Part shown: in pieces, positions 35,832-44,832 of the stretch
Numbering within the stretch: the first letter of the stretch is position 1
How the letters are laid out: each line of letters starts with the position of its first letter
Origin: Streptomyces griseoruber
GTDB lineage: Bacteria; Actinomycetota; Actinomycetes; Streptomycetales; Streptomycetaceae
NCBI RefSeq assembly: GCF_001514205.1
Contig: NZ_KQ948768.1
Span: forward strand, 236,864 to 300,863
Direction: 5' to 3'
Length of the DNA: 64,000 nt
Program-made: the position numbers and the translations under genes
The notes under the pieces: generated by a model
The model's database searches: none
Seen by the model: the letters and a program-made list of their open reading frames with translations, nothing else
Told to the model about the DNA's origin: nothing

Positions 35832-37643
35832 TCACGGCCTAGGGACCACCGGCAGCAGCAGGTGGGAATCGTGGGAACCGCCCGTGCGGATCAGGTGGGC
35901 GCCCTTGTTCCGGGTCGGGGTGCCGAGGTCGCCGCCGGGCAGGCTGTCGGCGGCCAGGTCGCCCACCGGGTGCCCGCCGATCTCCACCACCAGCGTCTCC
36001 CCGGCGTGCAGCACCATCGACGTGGGCCACAGGCCGAGCTCGACCGCCACCGGCTCACCGGGCGTGAGCAGGTCCTCCCCGGTGTGCAGGAGGTACGGTT
36101 CACCGGGCGTGGAACGCTCCGGGTCCAGAGCGCGGTGCGAGGCGCGGATCCGGCCGAGCGGGCCCGAGTAGGCCACCATCGCGGGAAGCATCGCCCCCTG
36201 CGCCGCCGCGGCGGCGAGTCCCGCACGCCGCTCACCGGCCACCGTGATGTGGTAGAGCCGCCGGCCCTGGGCATCGGTCTTGTAGACCGCGGCGAACAGG
36301 TCGGCGTCGTCGGCGTCCTCGGTCTCCACCCACAGGTGCAGGTTGAGGTGGCCGGTGATCTCGGTGTCCTTCTCGGCCGTGTAGGTGAACTTCACGGAGG
36401 ACTCCAGGTCGTCGCCCTGGTAACGGGCCACCGACTCCTGCGTCGGCACCTTGTCGGAGAGCGTGTTCGACGACGCGTCGAGGTGCAGGGTGCGCCACTG
36501 TTGGCGAGCCGGCGGCCACTCGTTCTCCGCACGACCGACCTCGTCCTCACCCCCCGGGTCGAGCACCGAGAGGCGGACCCTGGGCGTGGCCTCCCAGCCG
36601 TTGTCGAGCCCCTTGAGGAAGCGGTCGAAGAAGCGGCGCAGGTCGGCGACGTTGTCCAGGTCGGCGAGGTCGGTCCACTCCAGCGTGTTGTGGACACGCA
36701 ACCACTTGTCCTTGGAGGAGATCTCCCGGAACGCCTTCACCGAGCCGCGGGTGTGCAGCGGGTTGCTCCAGCTCGCCCCGATGTATGCCGGGACCTCGAT
36801 CTGCTCCAGACGGGCCCGCTTGTCCTCCCAGTAGGCGTTCATCAGCGGGTGGGCCGCCATCATCGCGGGGCAGTCCTCGGTGCGGCTCTTGCCGTGGATG
36901 AAGGCCATGATGTCCCGGTCCTGGAACGTGGTGTCCGGGATGCCGCCGCGCGCGGTGTCGTCCCGGTACATGTCCGTCAGGCCCTCCCAGGGCGCGATGG
37001 CGGCCAGGTGCGGGGGCTGCTCGGCGGCGGCGAACCACTGGAGGATGGCGAGCTGCGAGTTGCCGGCCATACCGACCTTGCCGTTGGTCCAGTCCTGCGT
37101 GCCGAGCCACTCGATGGTGTCGTACACGTCACGTCCGCCGGCCCGGCCCCACCACAGCTGGTCGCCTTCGGAATGTCCGGTGCCGCGGGCGTCCACGACG
37201 GCGATCGCGTAACCGTACTGGACCCAGTAACCAGGGTCGGGCGCCTCGAACACCTGGAGACCCGACAGATGGTCACGCGGGGTACCGAACTTGAACGCCT
37301 GCAGGTGGTGGTTGGCCCAGCCGCCGTTCTTGGTGTACGGCGTCCACACCAGGATCACCGGGACCTTCTCGTCGGTGGTGGGCCGGTAGATGTCGCCGTA
37401 GAGCGTCGTGCCGTCGGTCAGGGGGACGGCCACGTCGCGGTCCAGCCGGATGTCGACCGGCAGGGGCAGGGCACCCTCGTCGTTCACGGATCCCTTGGGG
37501 AGCACGGTGGTGCCCGGCCGGAACGGCGTCTGGGCGCTCTGCGGGGGCAGGTTCTCCGGCGGATTCGCCGGCCGGTAGAGCACCTCGACTCCGAGACCGT
37601 CCTGGTCTCGCGGATCGGCGGAACGTGCGTGGTCTGTGCTCAC
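35832..37643 (-). CDS. CocE/NonD family hydrolase (X-Pro dipeptidyl-peptidase-like)
   Basis: A 603-residue serine hydrolase. The N-terminal alpha/beta domain starts with VAVPLTDGTTLYGDIYRP and carries the nucleophile S196 in GMAGNSQL; DARGTGHSEG is the oxyanion region. The C-terminal jelly-roll domain (residues ~380-600) contains GHLNLHLWVETEDADDADLF. It hydrolyses esters or amides. GTG 37643 is chosen with aggagagg upstream; the frame before it is not coding. It is divergent from the PaaX-like gene, with a 34-bp dyad between them. Confidence 0.9.
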   Translation of the reverse strand: MSTDHARSADPRDQDGLGVEVLYRPANPPENLPPQSAQTPFRPGTTVLPKGSVNDEGALPLPVDIRLDRDVAVPLTDGTTLYGDIYRPTTDEKVPVILVWTPYTKNGGWANHHLQAFKFGTPRDHLSGLQVFEAPDPGYWVQYGYAIAVVDARGTGHSEGDQLWWGRAGGRDVYDTIEWLGTQDWTNGKVGMAGNSQLAILQWFAAAEQPPHLAAIAPWEGLTDMYRDDTARGGIPDTTFQDRDIMAFIHGKSRTEDCPAMMAAHPLMNAYWEDKRARLEQIEVPAYIGASWSNPLHTRGSVKAFREISSKDKWLRVHNTLEWTDLADLDNVADLRRFFDRFLKGLDNGWEATPRVRLSVLDPGGEDEVGRAENEWPPARQQWRTLHLDASSNTLSDKVPTQESVARYQGDDLESSVKFTYTAEKDTEITGHLNLHLWVETEDADDADLFAAVYKTDAQGRRLYHITVAGERRAGLAAAAAQGAMLPAMVAYSGPLGRIRASHRALDPERSTPGEPYLLHTGEDLLTPGEPVAVELGLWPTSMVLHAGETLVVEIGGHPVGDLAADSLPGGDLGTPTRNKGAHLIRTGGSHDSHLLLPVVPRP

Positions 37644-37806
37644 GGGACTGATTCCTCTCCTACAGCAGGTTTGCCATGCATGGGGATCAGGGAGGCCGGG
37701 CTCGATCGGCCCGGTGCGCCTCTCACGGGATGCGACAGACAGCGGCAGATGCGGAAAGTTCGCTGCCCGCAGCGGGGCGCCGCCCGACTCCCCCATCCTC
37801 GACCTG

Positions 37807-37840
37807 AGACAATTCTTCACACATGTGCAAGAGATTGTCT
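37807..37840. promoter_or_regulatory. 34-bp imperfect dyad between cocE-like and paaX-like genes
   Basis: agacaat at 37807 and attgtct at 37834 form perfect arms around the exact centre of the palindrome cacatgtg (37820-37827); 12 of 17 positions pair. ttcaca (37816) and tagagt (37840) are 18 bp apart and could be the -35/-10 boxes of the PaaX-like gene, so the dyad overlaps its promoter. It is the probable operator of that regulator. Confidence 0.65.
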
Positions 37841-37870
37841 AGAGTCGGCCTGTGGACGTAGCCTGAGACG

Positions 37871-38695
37871 GTGGAACAGGAGAAAGAGACGGACGCGCCC
37901 TCCTCAAGGCCTCAGGACATGGTGCTCAGCGTCCTCGGGTTCGCGTCCCAGCACGCGGCGGACGGGATGGTCCCGGCGCTTCCCAGCGCGACATTCATCT
38001 CCGTGCTGAGCCGGACAGGCATCGGCGAGGCGGCCACCCGCGCCACTCTGAACCGGATGACGCACCGCGGTCTGCTCACCCGCCGCAAGGACGGCCGCAC
38101 CACGGTCTTCGCACCGACCGACGAAGGGGAACGCCTGGTCACGCAAGGCAGAGCGCGCCTGTTCAACCCCGCGCCCTTCGAACGCCCCGACGACGTCTGG
38201 ACCGTGCTGAGTTGCCCGCTGCCGACGCGGCTGCGGAACGCCCGCTACCACCTCCTGCCCCGTCTGGCATGGGCCGGATTCGGCCCCCTGCAACCCAACC
38301 TGTGGATCGCGCCCGGCCGCATAGACGTCCGCCCCCTCCTCGTCGACCTCCTCCCGGCCGAGGACCTCGACCTGGCCCACGCGTTCCAGGGCAGCCCCAG
38401 CTTCCCCACCCCCACCGCCCAACTGGTCGCCAGGGCATGGGATCTGGACGTCCTCCGGGCCGCCCACGACGACTTCCTCACCCGGTGGGAGAACGCCGAG
38501 TCCGATCAGGCGAACGCCCTGCCGCAACTGCTCCTGCTGACCAACGACTGGAGCGATCTCCTGCGCACGGATCCAGGCCTGCCCGAGAAATACCTCGGCC
38601 CGCAGTGGCCCGCCCCGCGGTCGACCGCCACGTATCAGCGGCTGCACGCCGAGCTACGGTCATCGGTCGCGAGGCAGTTCGCGTCCCTGCCGTGA
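37871..38695 (+). CDS. PaaX-family transcriptional regulator
   Basis: A 274-residue regulator. The N-terminal winged helix (GIGEAATRATLNRMTHRGLLTRRKDGRTTVF, residues ~50-82) is followed by the PaaX central region (WTVLSCPLPTRLRNARYHL) and C-terminal helices. Such proteins repress phenylacetate or related acid catabolism and respond to CoA thioesters. The GTG start lies 26 bp after a possible -10 box, so the leader is short. It probably controls the divergent CocE-like hydrolase. Confidence 0.88.
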   Translation: MEQEKETDAPSSRPQDMVLSVLGFASQHAADGMVPALPSATFISVLSRTGIGEAATRATLNRMTHRGLLTRRKDGRTTVFAPTDEGERLVTQGRARLFNPAPFERPDDVWTVLSCPLPTRLRNARYHLLPRLAWAGFGPLQPNLWIAPGRIDVRPLLVDLLPAEDLDLAHAFQGSPSFPTPTAQLVARAWDLDVLRAAHDDFLTRWENAESDQANALPQLLLLTNDWSDLLRTDPGLPEKYLGPQWPAPRSTATYQRLHAELRSSVARQFASLP

Positions 38696-38744
38696 CGCCG
38701 GGAGCCCCAGCCGACAAGAGCCGGGGCGAGCAGATCCGGTCACG

Positions 38745-38900
38745 GTGCTGCCGGTCAAGCCGCGAGGAGCCGACGCGTCCGGGGGCCGGCCCGGTCGGCA
38801 CCTCGTGCAGGGGCTGCTGCTGGAGGGGCGGCGCAAGTCGGTGGAGCCGATGGCGGCCCGCCTCGCGAGGACGGCAACCCGCCAGGCCCTGGCTCGTTCC
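38745..38900 (+). pseudogene. IS701-type transposase, N-terminal remnant
   Basis: One plus frame gives HLVQGLLLEGRRKSVEPMAA, the conserved start of IS701-like DDE transposases (pattern GLL..GERKSIEPMA). Homology fades by about 38.9 kb. It fills the gap between the PaaX-like gene and the convergent TetR gene; no terminal repeats were identified. Confidence 0.6.
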
Positions 38901-38973
38901 ATCACCTCCGGGCCCGCGGGATACGGCCCACGTGCGGGCCCGGCCGGCCTGGAGGTCCGGCAGGAGCTGAGCG

Positions 38974-39666
38974 TCAGGCCGGCGGCCGGGTGAGTTTGGC
39001 GGCCACGGCGTCGAGGACCCAGTCCAGGCCGGTCGCGAAGACTGCCTCGGCGTCCACGTCCGTGCCCTCGTACACCGCCTTGGCCAGCGCCGGGAAGCGG
39101 CCCGTGGCCAACATCTTCGTCACATGCGGGCCGGACGCGCGCTGCCAGTCGCGCTTGGACAGGCCCGTGGCGCGCTCCGCCCGCAGGTTCGCGATCTCGC
39201 GCCTGATCGCGCCGGTGAAGTAGGCGCTGACCGTCTCCACGGCGCGCATGACGGTGTCGACGTCGGCGAGGCCGTCGAGGGCGGCCAGTGTGGCCTCGGT
39301 CACGGCGAGGCCGTTCGGGCCCAGGGCCGGGCGGCCACCGAGCAGGTCGGCCAGCCATTCGTGGCGGAGAGCGGACTGCCTGGTGCGGTGGGCGAGGACG
39401 CTCAGCGCCTCCCGCCAGTCGGCGGGCTGCTCCCCGGGGAGAATCTCGGCCTGGACCTCGTCCACCATGAGGTCGAACAACTCCTGCTTGGTGGAGATGT
39501 ATCCGTACAGCCGCATCGGGCCGGCGTCCAGCCGGGCGGCCACCTTGCGCAACGACACCGCCTCCAGCCCGCCCTCGTCGGCCAGCGCGACGGCGGCGGC
39601 GACGATCCGCTCCCGGTCGAGCGGCACGGGGCGAGTCGGCGGCTCCGGCCGGTCCCACACAGTCAT
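38974..39666 (-). CDS. TetR family transcriptional regulator
   Basis: A 230-residue TetR protein of the TetR_C type. The helix-turn-helix is LEAVSLRKVAARLDAGPMRLYGY. ATG 39666 is used. On the minus strand tacgat (39678-39673) lies about 7 bp before this ATG, so the mRNA may be leaderless. It is divergent from a TetX-like monooxygenase with only 53 bp between the starts, and probably regulates it. Confidence 0.9.
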   Translation of the reverse strand: MTVWDRPEPPTRPVPLDRERIVAAAVALADEGGLEAVSLRKVAARLDAGPMRLYGYISTKQELFDLMVDEVQAEILPGEQPADWREALSVLAHRTRQSALRHEWLADLLGGRPALGPNGLAVTEATLAALDGLADVDTVMRAVETVSAYFTGAIRREIANLRAERATGLSKRDWQRASGPHVTKMLATGRFPALAKAVYEGTDVDAEAVFATGLDWVLDAVAAKLTRPPA

Positions 39667-39704
39667 GGTCACATCGTACTGTTGCGATGCACCGTACCGA
39701 GAAA

Positions 39705-39715
39705 ATACAGTGTAT
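39705..39715. promoter_or_regulatory. Palindrome atacagtgtat at the monooxygenase promoter
   Basis: A perfect 11-bp palindrome lies 4 bp before the monooxygenase ATG. tacagt within it (39706-39711) would make a -10 box with ttgcga (39682) 18 bp upstream. That places transcription start at or near the ATG, so the message may be leaderless and the palindrome would be the regulator-binding site. Confidence 0.45.
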
Positions 39716-39719
39716 CGAC

Positions 39720-40844
39720 ATGAGACATCGCATCGCCGTGGTCGGCAGTGGCCCTGCCGGCCTTACCTTCGCCCGCGTCTTACACCGCCATGGTCACCCC
39801 GTCGCCCTCCTCGAACGCGATCCCGCCCCCGACGCCCGCCCCCCGGGCGGCACGCTGGACCTGCACGAAGGGCTGGGCCAGCTCGCGCTGGACAAGGCGG
39901 GGCTGCTGGCGGAGTTCCGGGCGCTGTCCCGCCCCGAGGGGCAGGCCATGCGCATCCTGGACACGGACGGGACCGTCCTGCGCGACTGGCGGCCCCGTCC
40001 GGACGACCGGGCCAATCCCGAGATAGACCGCGGGCAACTCCGTGACCTGCTGCTCGGCCCGCTCGACGTCCAGTGGGGGCGGGACGTGACACAGGTGGTC
40101 CCGGGGACCCCGGACGGCGTACTCGTCCATTTCGCGGACGGGCGACGGGAAACGTTCGACCTCGTAGTCGGCGCGGACGGCGCCTGGTCCCGGACCCGCC
40201 CGGCAGTCTCGCCGGTGACGCCGCACTACACCGGTGTCACCTCGGTCGAGACCTCCCTCGACGATGTCGACACCCGCCACCCCGACCTCGCCCGACTGGT
40301 CGGCGACGGCTCCGTCGCGGTGTACGGCGTGAACCGAAAACTCGTCGCCCAGCGCAACAGCGGCGGCCACGTCAAGGTGTACGCCCAGTTCCGCGCGCCG
40401 CTGGACTGGCACACGAACCTGGACCTGGCCGACGTCGAGGCCGTGCGATCGAGCCTGCTGACTCTGTTCGACGGCTGGGCCGCTCCCGTCCTCGACCTCC
40501 TGCGCCACGGCACCGCATTCATCCACCGCCCCCTCTACGTCCTGCCCGTGTCCCACACCTGGACCCACGTCCCCGGGGTGACGCTCCTGGGCGACGCCGC
40601 CCATCTGATGCCCCCACTGGGGGCGGGCGCGAACCTCGCGATGCTGGAAGGCGCCGAACTCGCCGAGTCCATCGCCGCCGCCCGCGGCCCTGGAGATCTG
40701 GACGACGCCGTCCGCGCCTTCGAGAAACAGATGTGGGCACGGGCCGGCAGGTGGGCGAAGATCACGACGGCCGGTCTGGAACGGCTCGTGAGCCCGGACC
40801 CCGCCGAAGCCCTCGCCCTCTTCGACCAGGTCCAGCCGTCCTGA
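39720..40844 (+). CDS. FAD-dependent monooxygenase (TetX-like)
   Basis: A 374-residue flavoprotein. FAD motifs are VVGSGPAGLTFARVLHRHG at the N terminus, LVVGADGAWSRTR, and LLGDAAHLMPPLGAGANLAM. Together with a short C-terminal region it resembles TetX and related small-molecule hydroxylases. Codon 21 is TTA (39780-39782), the rare leucine codon that in Streptomyces needs the bldA tRNA. ATG 39687 is a possible upstream start. The substrate is not evident; the divergent TetR suggests induction by a drug-like or phenolic ligand. Confidence 0.88.
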   Translation: MRHRIAVVGSGPAGLTFARVLHRHGHPVALLERDPAPDARPPGGTLDLHEGLGQLALDKAGLLAEFRALSRPEGQAMRILDTDGTVLRDWRPRPDDRANPEIDRGQLRDLLLGPLDVQWGRDVTQVVPGTPDGVLVHFADGRRETFDLVVGADGAWSRTRPAVSPVTPHYTGVTSVETSLDDVDTRHPDLARLVGDGSVAVYGVNRKLVAQRNSGGHVKVYAQFRAPLDWHTNLDLADVEAVRSSLLTLFDGWAAPVLDLLRHGTAFIHRPLYVLPVSHTWTHVPGVTLLGDAAHLMPPLGAGANLAMLEGAELAESIAAARGPGDLDDAVRAFEKQMWARAGRWAKITTAGLERLVSPDPAEALALFDQVQPS

Positions 40845-41343
40845 CCGCCCAGCCCGAGAGAACGGCACGCGAGAGAACCGGCACGACGCCTCGCCACGGC
40901 TCCGCGGGAGAGAACGGCACCGCCCCGGCCCCTTTCCGGCAAGACCACCGCCCGCCCACGAACCCGCCACAGGGCGGTGAGCGGCCGCCGAACCGGAATC
41001 AGGTGCGCCGCCTGCTCGCGCAGGGGACTTCCTCGGCGGCGACCGCGGGGCGTCCGGCGACGCGGCCGCGGGCGGCGGCCAGGCCCTCGTCGGTGAGATT
41101 CTCGTGCACCGAGCCACCGGTTCCCTCGCCGAAGGTCGAGTGAGCGTCCAGGGCTGACTGTCCCGTGCCGCCGGAGCTCGGCGAAGGGGCGGCTTCCTCA
41201 CGATGAGGGAGGGGCCGGGGACCAGCAGGCGTCGGGAGGGCCGACGGCCCGCATCGGACATGAATCCGGCTTGCGACGGGAATCCCCGACACGCGTGCGG
41301 CTCTGCACATCCTGCCGATCGCAGGCGAGGGGGAACCCGGCTC
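40845..41343. other. Gap without a recognisable intact gene
   Basis: About 500 bp after the monooxygenase. On the minus strand a short stretch at about 41010-41150 reads like protein (HSTFGEGTGGSVHENLTDEG), but it has no start, stop context or family that I can name. It is probably another gene fragment. Confidence 0.4.
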
Positions 41344-41972
41344 ATGAATCAACTGGCTTAATTAGGCGTGGCGTTGGCGGCGGCGGCCGGGGTGTACGCC
41401 GTCCTGTCCGTGGCGTGGTGGGTCCGTGACCGCGCCGATCACAACGCCGCCGCGCACCTGGACGCCGTGGAGATCGACCCGTACCACGCGATCGCCACGG
41501 CCCGCCGTACGGACATCGACCGCGTCGCGGCGGCCGAGTTGCTGCGGACCGGCCTGATACGGGTGGATGCGGGCGGGAGGCTGTCCCTCACCGACGAGGG
41601 CGCCGATCCCGCCAGGACCCCGGCGCACCCGGTCCCGGCAGCCCTGCTGACCCCCCTGCGCCGCTCCGGACCCCGACAGCCCTGTACCTGCTGCACTGGG
41701 ACGTGGATCACCGCGACCTGATGGATGCCTTCCTACGTGCCGAGGACGCCAGGGTGCCGCGCTGGTCCGCGCGCACCAAGGACGCGCTCGGCGGCCTCGC
41801 CATCCTGACCGCCGCACTGCTCGCCCTGTGGTTCGCCGTCCAGATGCCGATCCATCCGGCCGAGCAGGCCCTCGACGCGGAGCAGCGGGGGCGGCTGGAG
41901 CGGAGCACCAGGGATCCGGCCCAGGAGGCGAAGAACCGGGACGTCTGGATCGACAGCGGGGGCGGTTGCTGA
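41344..41972 (+). pseudogene. Membrane protein (TIGR04222-like), nonsense and frameshift mutated
   Basis: ATG 41344 preceded by gaggggga opens M-N-Q-L-A and then TAA at 41359. The same frame continues GVALAAAAGVYAVLSVAWWV, a membrane segment, and then VAAAELLRTGLIRVDAGGRL. Near 41660 the frame shifts: the continuation TALYLLHWDVDHRDLMDAFL and a second membrane helix (AILTAALLALWFAVQM) are in another frame. The two-helix layout with a hydrophilic middle resembles TIGR04222-type membrane proteins, with limited certainty. Confidence 0.55.
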
Positions 41973-42327
41973 GGTCACGTCGAGCGAGCGAAGGAAACGC
42001 CGAGTACGCCCCGGGCTTCCCGCGCCCCCGGCGCGGTCGGCTCCTCCTCCGGGCACACCGAGGCGGGCGCGTGTCGTGAACGGCACGGTGAAAAGGTCAC
42101 GGCCGGCTGGCTGCCGGGGTTCACGCCGTTCAATGCCGGCCTGGGCATCACCTGGTGGGTGCGTACGCGCACGGACCGCCGGCGTCGCTCAGCAGCGGCA
42201 GCGACGCCCGGCCCTTCGACGCCAGTGCTCGCGGACCTTCTGGTCGGCCTCCAGCTGTCCGGGCGTGAGGGTAGGCCAGGTGGTGAGCCGACGGTGCGGC
42301 CAGGAGCCGATCACGGGCGCCGTCCAC

Positions 42328-42515
42328 GAGATCAGAGCCGCCCGCATCCACGGCATCATCGCCGCACTCAGCGCGGCCGGCGTCCCGTGCGGGGCGGACA
42401 AGGGCTGCCAAGGCGCCGGCGGAACCGCCCGCGTTCCCTGCCGCGGCAACCATCGCAGCCTCTCCGACGGCAAGCGAGCGGTGAACGTCGCTCACGCCAC
42501 CCACCGGAGCTGCGG
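42328..42515 (+). pseudogene. IS5-family transposase, internal remnant
   Basis: The frame gives ARIHGIIAALSAAGVPCGAD, then KGCQGAGGTARVPCRG and SLSDGKRAVNVAHA. It aligns by eye with the DKGYQGAGG..VRTP..R section of IS5-type DDE transposases. The expected Tyr of DKGYQG is Cys and the flanks are gone, so it is a decayed copy. The surrounding 41973-42614 holds no other gene. Confidence 0.65.
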
Positions 42516-42614
42516 GCCTCACGGTCAAAGAGCCGTGAGGCCCGTGGCGGGTACGCCCGTTACCGCCCGGGAGTGTCGTTCCTGGTGGGCGTGGGGAGTC
42601 GAGTCGGGCGCCGG

Positions 42615-44735
42615 TCAGTCGGCCGGTGTCAGTGCGACCTCGGCGCTGCCCGAGAGGGACGGCAGACCGTCCGGGGGCGAGTCCTGGTAGGTGGCGTTGA
42701 AGACCGCCTTCAGGTTGTCCGCACCGGAGTGACCGCCGTCCACGAAGGTCTGGAACGATCCGGAGCAGCCGTTGCTCGACGACAGCGGATGGCCGTGCGA
42801 GTCGTGGCCGAGGATGAACGAGACGGTGACCTTCGAGCAGTCCACGGGCTGGTCGTCGGTGACGTAGACCTGCCAGGTGACCGTGTCACCCCAGTGGAAC
42901 GCCGTGCCGCCGTGCGGAGCCGGGTCGGTGGTCAGCGAGACGACCGGCGCCTTGTTGCCGACCACGATGGGAACGGACGCGGAGGCCGAGCGTCCGGTGC
43001 TGTCGGTGACCTTCAGCGTGGCGTCGAAGACGGCGTTCCTGGTGAAGGTGTATGTCGGGTTCGCCTCCCTGGAGTCCACGGTGCCGTCGGCGTCGAAGTC
43101 CCAGGCATAGCGGAGGGCGTCACCGTCGGCGTCCTTCGTACCGGCGCTGGAGAACCGGACCGTCAGCGGGCCGGTGCCGTTGCGTACGTCCGCGGCGACC
43201 TGGGGCTCCGGGGTGCGGTTGCCCCGGGTGAAGTCGATGCGGGAGAGCTGGGCCTCGGGCAGCTCCGCGAAGTACCCGGTGCCGTACTCGAGGACGTACA
43301 GCGCGCCGTCCGGGCCGAACTCGGCGTCGATCGGACCGTCCGTCCTGATCGAGGGGATCGCGTCCTCGATCTTCTGTACCTCGTTCCTGCTGCCGAGGGT
43401 GATGGCCTTCATCTGGTCGCGGGTCCACTCGTAGAAGAGCGGTTTGCCGTCGAAGTACCGGGGCCAGCGGTTCTCGGCCGTGTTCCGCTTGTCGTAGCGG
43501 TAGGCCGGGCCCCCCATGGGGCCGATGCCGCCCGTGCCGAGTTCGGGGAACGTCTCGGAGGCGCCGTAGCCGTAGACGATCTCCGCGTCCGTGACGGGTG
43601 GCAGCTCGCCGCGTCCGGTGTTGTGACGCGAGTCGTTGACCGGCTTGGCGCAGTTGAACGCCCCGCTCGACCTCTGGGTGGCGAAGTCGTAGTCCTGGTA
43701 AGGCGTGTCCCTGGTCACGCAGAACGGCCAGCCGTAGTTGGCGGGGCGGTCGATGACCATCCAGCGCCCCTGGCCGACGGGCCCGCGGTCGGGGTTGGCG
43801 TTGTTGGCGTCGGGTGAGTAGTCGCCGAGGTAGACCTCGCCGGTCTTGTCGTCCACGGCGAAGCGGAACGGGTTGCGCAGGCCCATGGCGTAGATCTCGG
43901 GACGGGTCCTGGCAGTGCCCGGCGCGAAGAGGTTGCCCTTCGGAATGACGTATCCGCCGTCGCGCCCGACCTTGATGCGCAGGACCTTGCCGCGCAGGTC
44001 GTCGGTGTTGCCCGCGGTGCGCCGCGCGTCGTAGGCCGGATTGCGGCCGGGGCGGTCGTCGAGCGGGGCGTAGCCGTCCGAGGCGAACGGATTGGTGTCG
44101 TCACCGGTCGACAGGAACAGGTTGCCCTTGTGGTCGAAGTCGATCTTTCCGCCGACATGGCAGCAGATACCGCGGTCGGCCGGTACGTCGAGGATCTTCT
44201 GCTCGGTGGCGTAGTCGAGCTTGTTGCCCACGAGCTTGAACCGCGACAGCCGGGTGACGCCCTTGTACTTGGCGAATTCCTCGGCCGTGCCGAACTGCGG
44301 TGCGTCCCCTTCGTTGACGCCCGCGGTGGCCGGGTCGTCCATGGGGGTGTCGAGGCGGGGAGAGTAGTAGACGTAGACCCAGTGGTTCCCGGTGAAGCCG
44401 GGGTCGACGGCGATGCCCTGCACGCCTTCCTCGTCGTGCTGGTAGAGCCCGGCGGGGCTCTTCTTCAGGTCGGCGGCGAGGAAGTTGACACCGCTCCTGG
44501 GGTCGTGGATCCGGACCTCTCCGGTGCGCGCCGTGTGCAGCACTCGCCGGTCGGGGAGGACGGCGAGGGCCATGGGCTCGCCGGGGCGGTCGTTGAGGGT
44601 GACCTTCTGAAAGTCCGACGCCGCCGGCGGCACGGGGGCGGGTGGGGCGGCTTGGGCTGCGGGGAGCGGCAGGAGCCCGACGGCTCCGGCCAACGCAGCC
44701 GCCCCCACGAGGGTGGCGATCCGTCTGTTGCGCAC
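42615..44735 (-). CDS. Secreted PQQ-type sugar dehydrogenase (GSDH beta-propeller) with PKD domain
   Basis: A 706-residue protein with an N-terminal signal peptide (RRIATLVGAAALAGAVGLLP, cleavage near AQA). The beta-propeller at residues ~40-480 carries GVQGIAVDPGF, STGDDTNPFASDG, LRGKVLRIK and YAMGLRNPFRF, as in soluble glucose/sorbosone dehydrogenases. A PKD domain (residues ~500-585, YAWDFDADGTVDS) and a further C-terminal domain follow. aaggag is 6 bases before the GTG. It acts outside the cell on sugars. It is downstream of the Tat-exported isomerase gene on the same strand. Confidence 0.88.
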   Translation of the reverse strand: MRNRRIATLVGAAALAGAVGLLPLPAAQAAPPAPVPPAASDFQKVTLNDRPGEPMALAVLPDRRVLHTARTGEVRIHDPRSGVNFLAADLKKSPAGLYQHDEEGVQGIAVDPGFTGNHWVYVYYSPRLDTPMDDPATAGVNEGDAPQFGTAEEFAKYKGVTRLSRFKLVGNKLDYATEQKILDVPADRGICCHVGGKIDFDHKGNLFLSTGDDTNPFASDGYAPLDDRPGRNPAYDARRTAGNTDDLRGKVLRIKVGRDGGYVIPKGNLFAPGTARTRPEIYAMGLRNPFRFAVDDKTGEVYLGDYSPDANNANPDRGPVGQGRWMVIDRPANYGWPFCVTRDTPYQDYDFATQRSSGAFNCAKPVNDSRHNTGRGELPPVTDAEIVYGYGASETFPELGTGGIGPMGGPAYRYDKRNTAENRWPRYFDGKPLFYEWTRDQMKAITLGSRNEVQKIEDAIPSIRTDGPIDAEFGPDGALYVLEYGTGYFAELPEAQLSRIDFTRGNRTPEPQVAADVRNGTGPLTVRFSSAGTKDADGDALRYAWDFDADGTVDSREANPTYTFTRNAVFDATLKVTDSTGRSASASVPIVVGNKAPVVSLTTDPAPHGGTAFHWGDTVTWQVYVTDDQPVDCSKVTVSFILGHDSHGHPLSSSNGCSGSFQTFVDGGHSGADNLKAVFNATYQDSPPDGLPSLSGSAEVALTPAD

Positions 44736-44832
44736 TCAGAACTCCTTCGCGGGTGAATGGCCAGGCGCGCTGGGCGAGTTGCGCGCAGGAGCGTGCCTGG
44801 CGGGCATGGCAGGCATGCCGGGTGACGCTGTG

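Noticed and set aside
42040..42200. Plus-strand stretch reading GWLPGFTPFNAGLGITWWVR
   Set aside because: It looks protein-like but has no start, no length and no family that I can name, so it is not listed as a gene.
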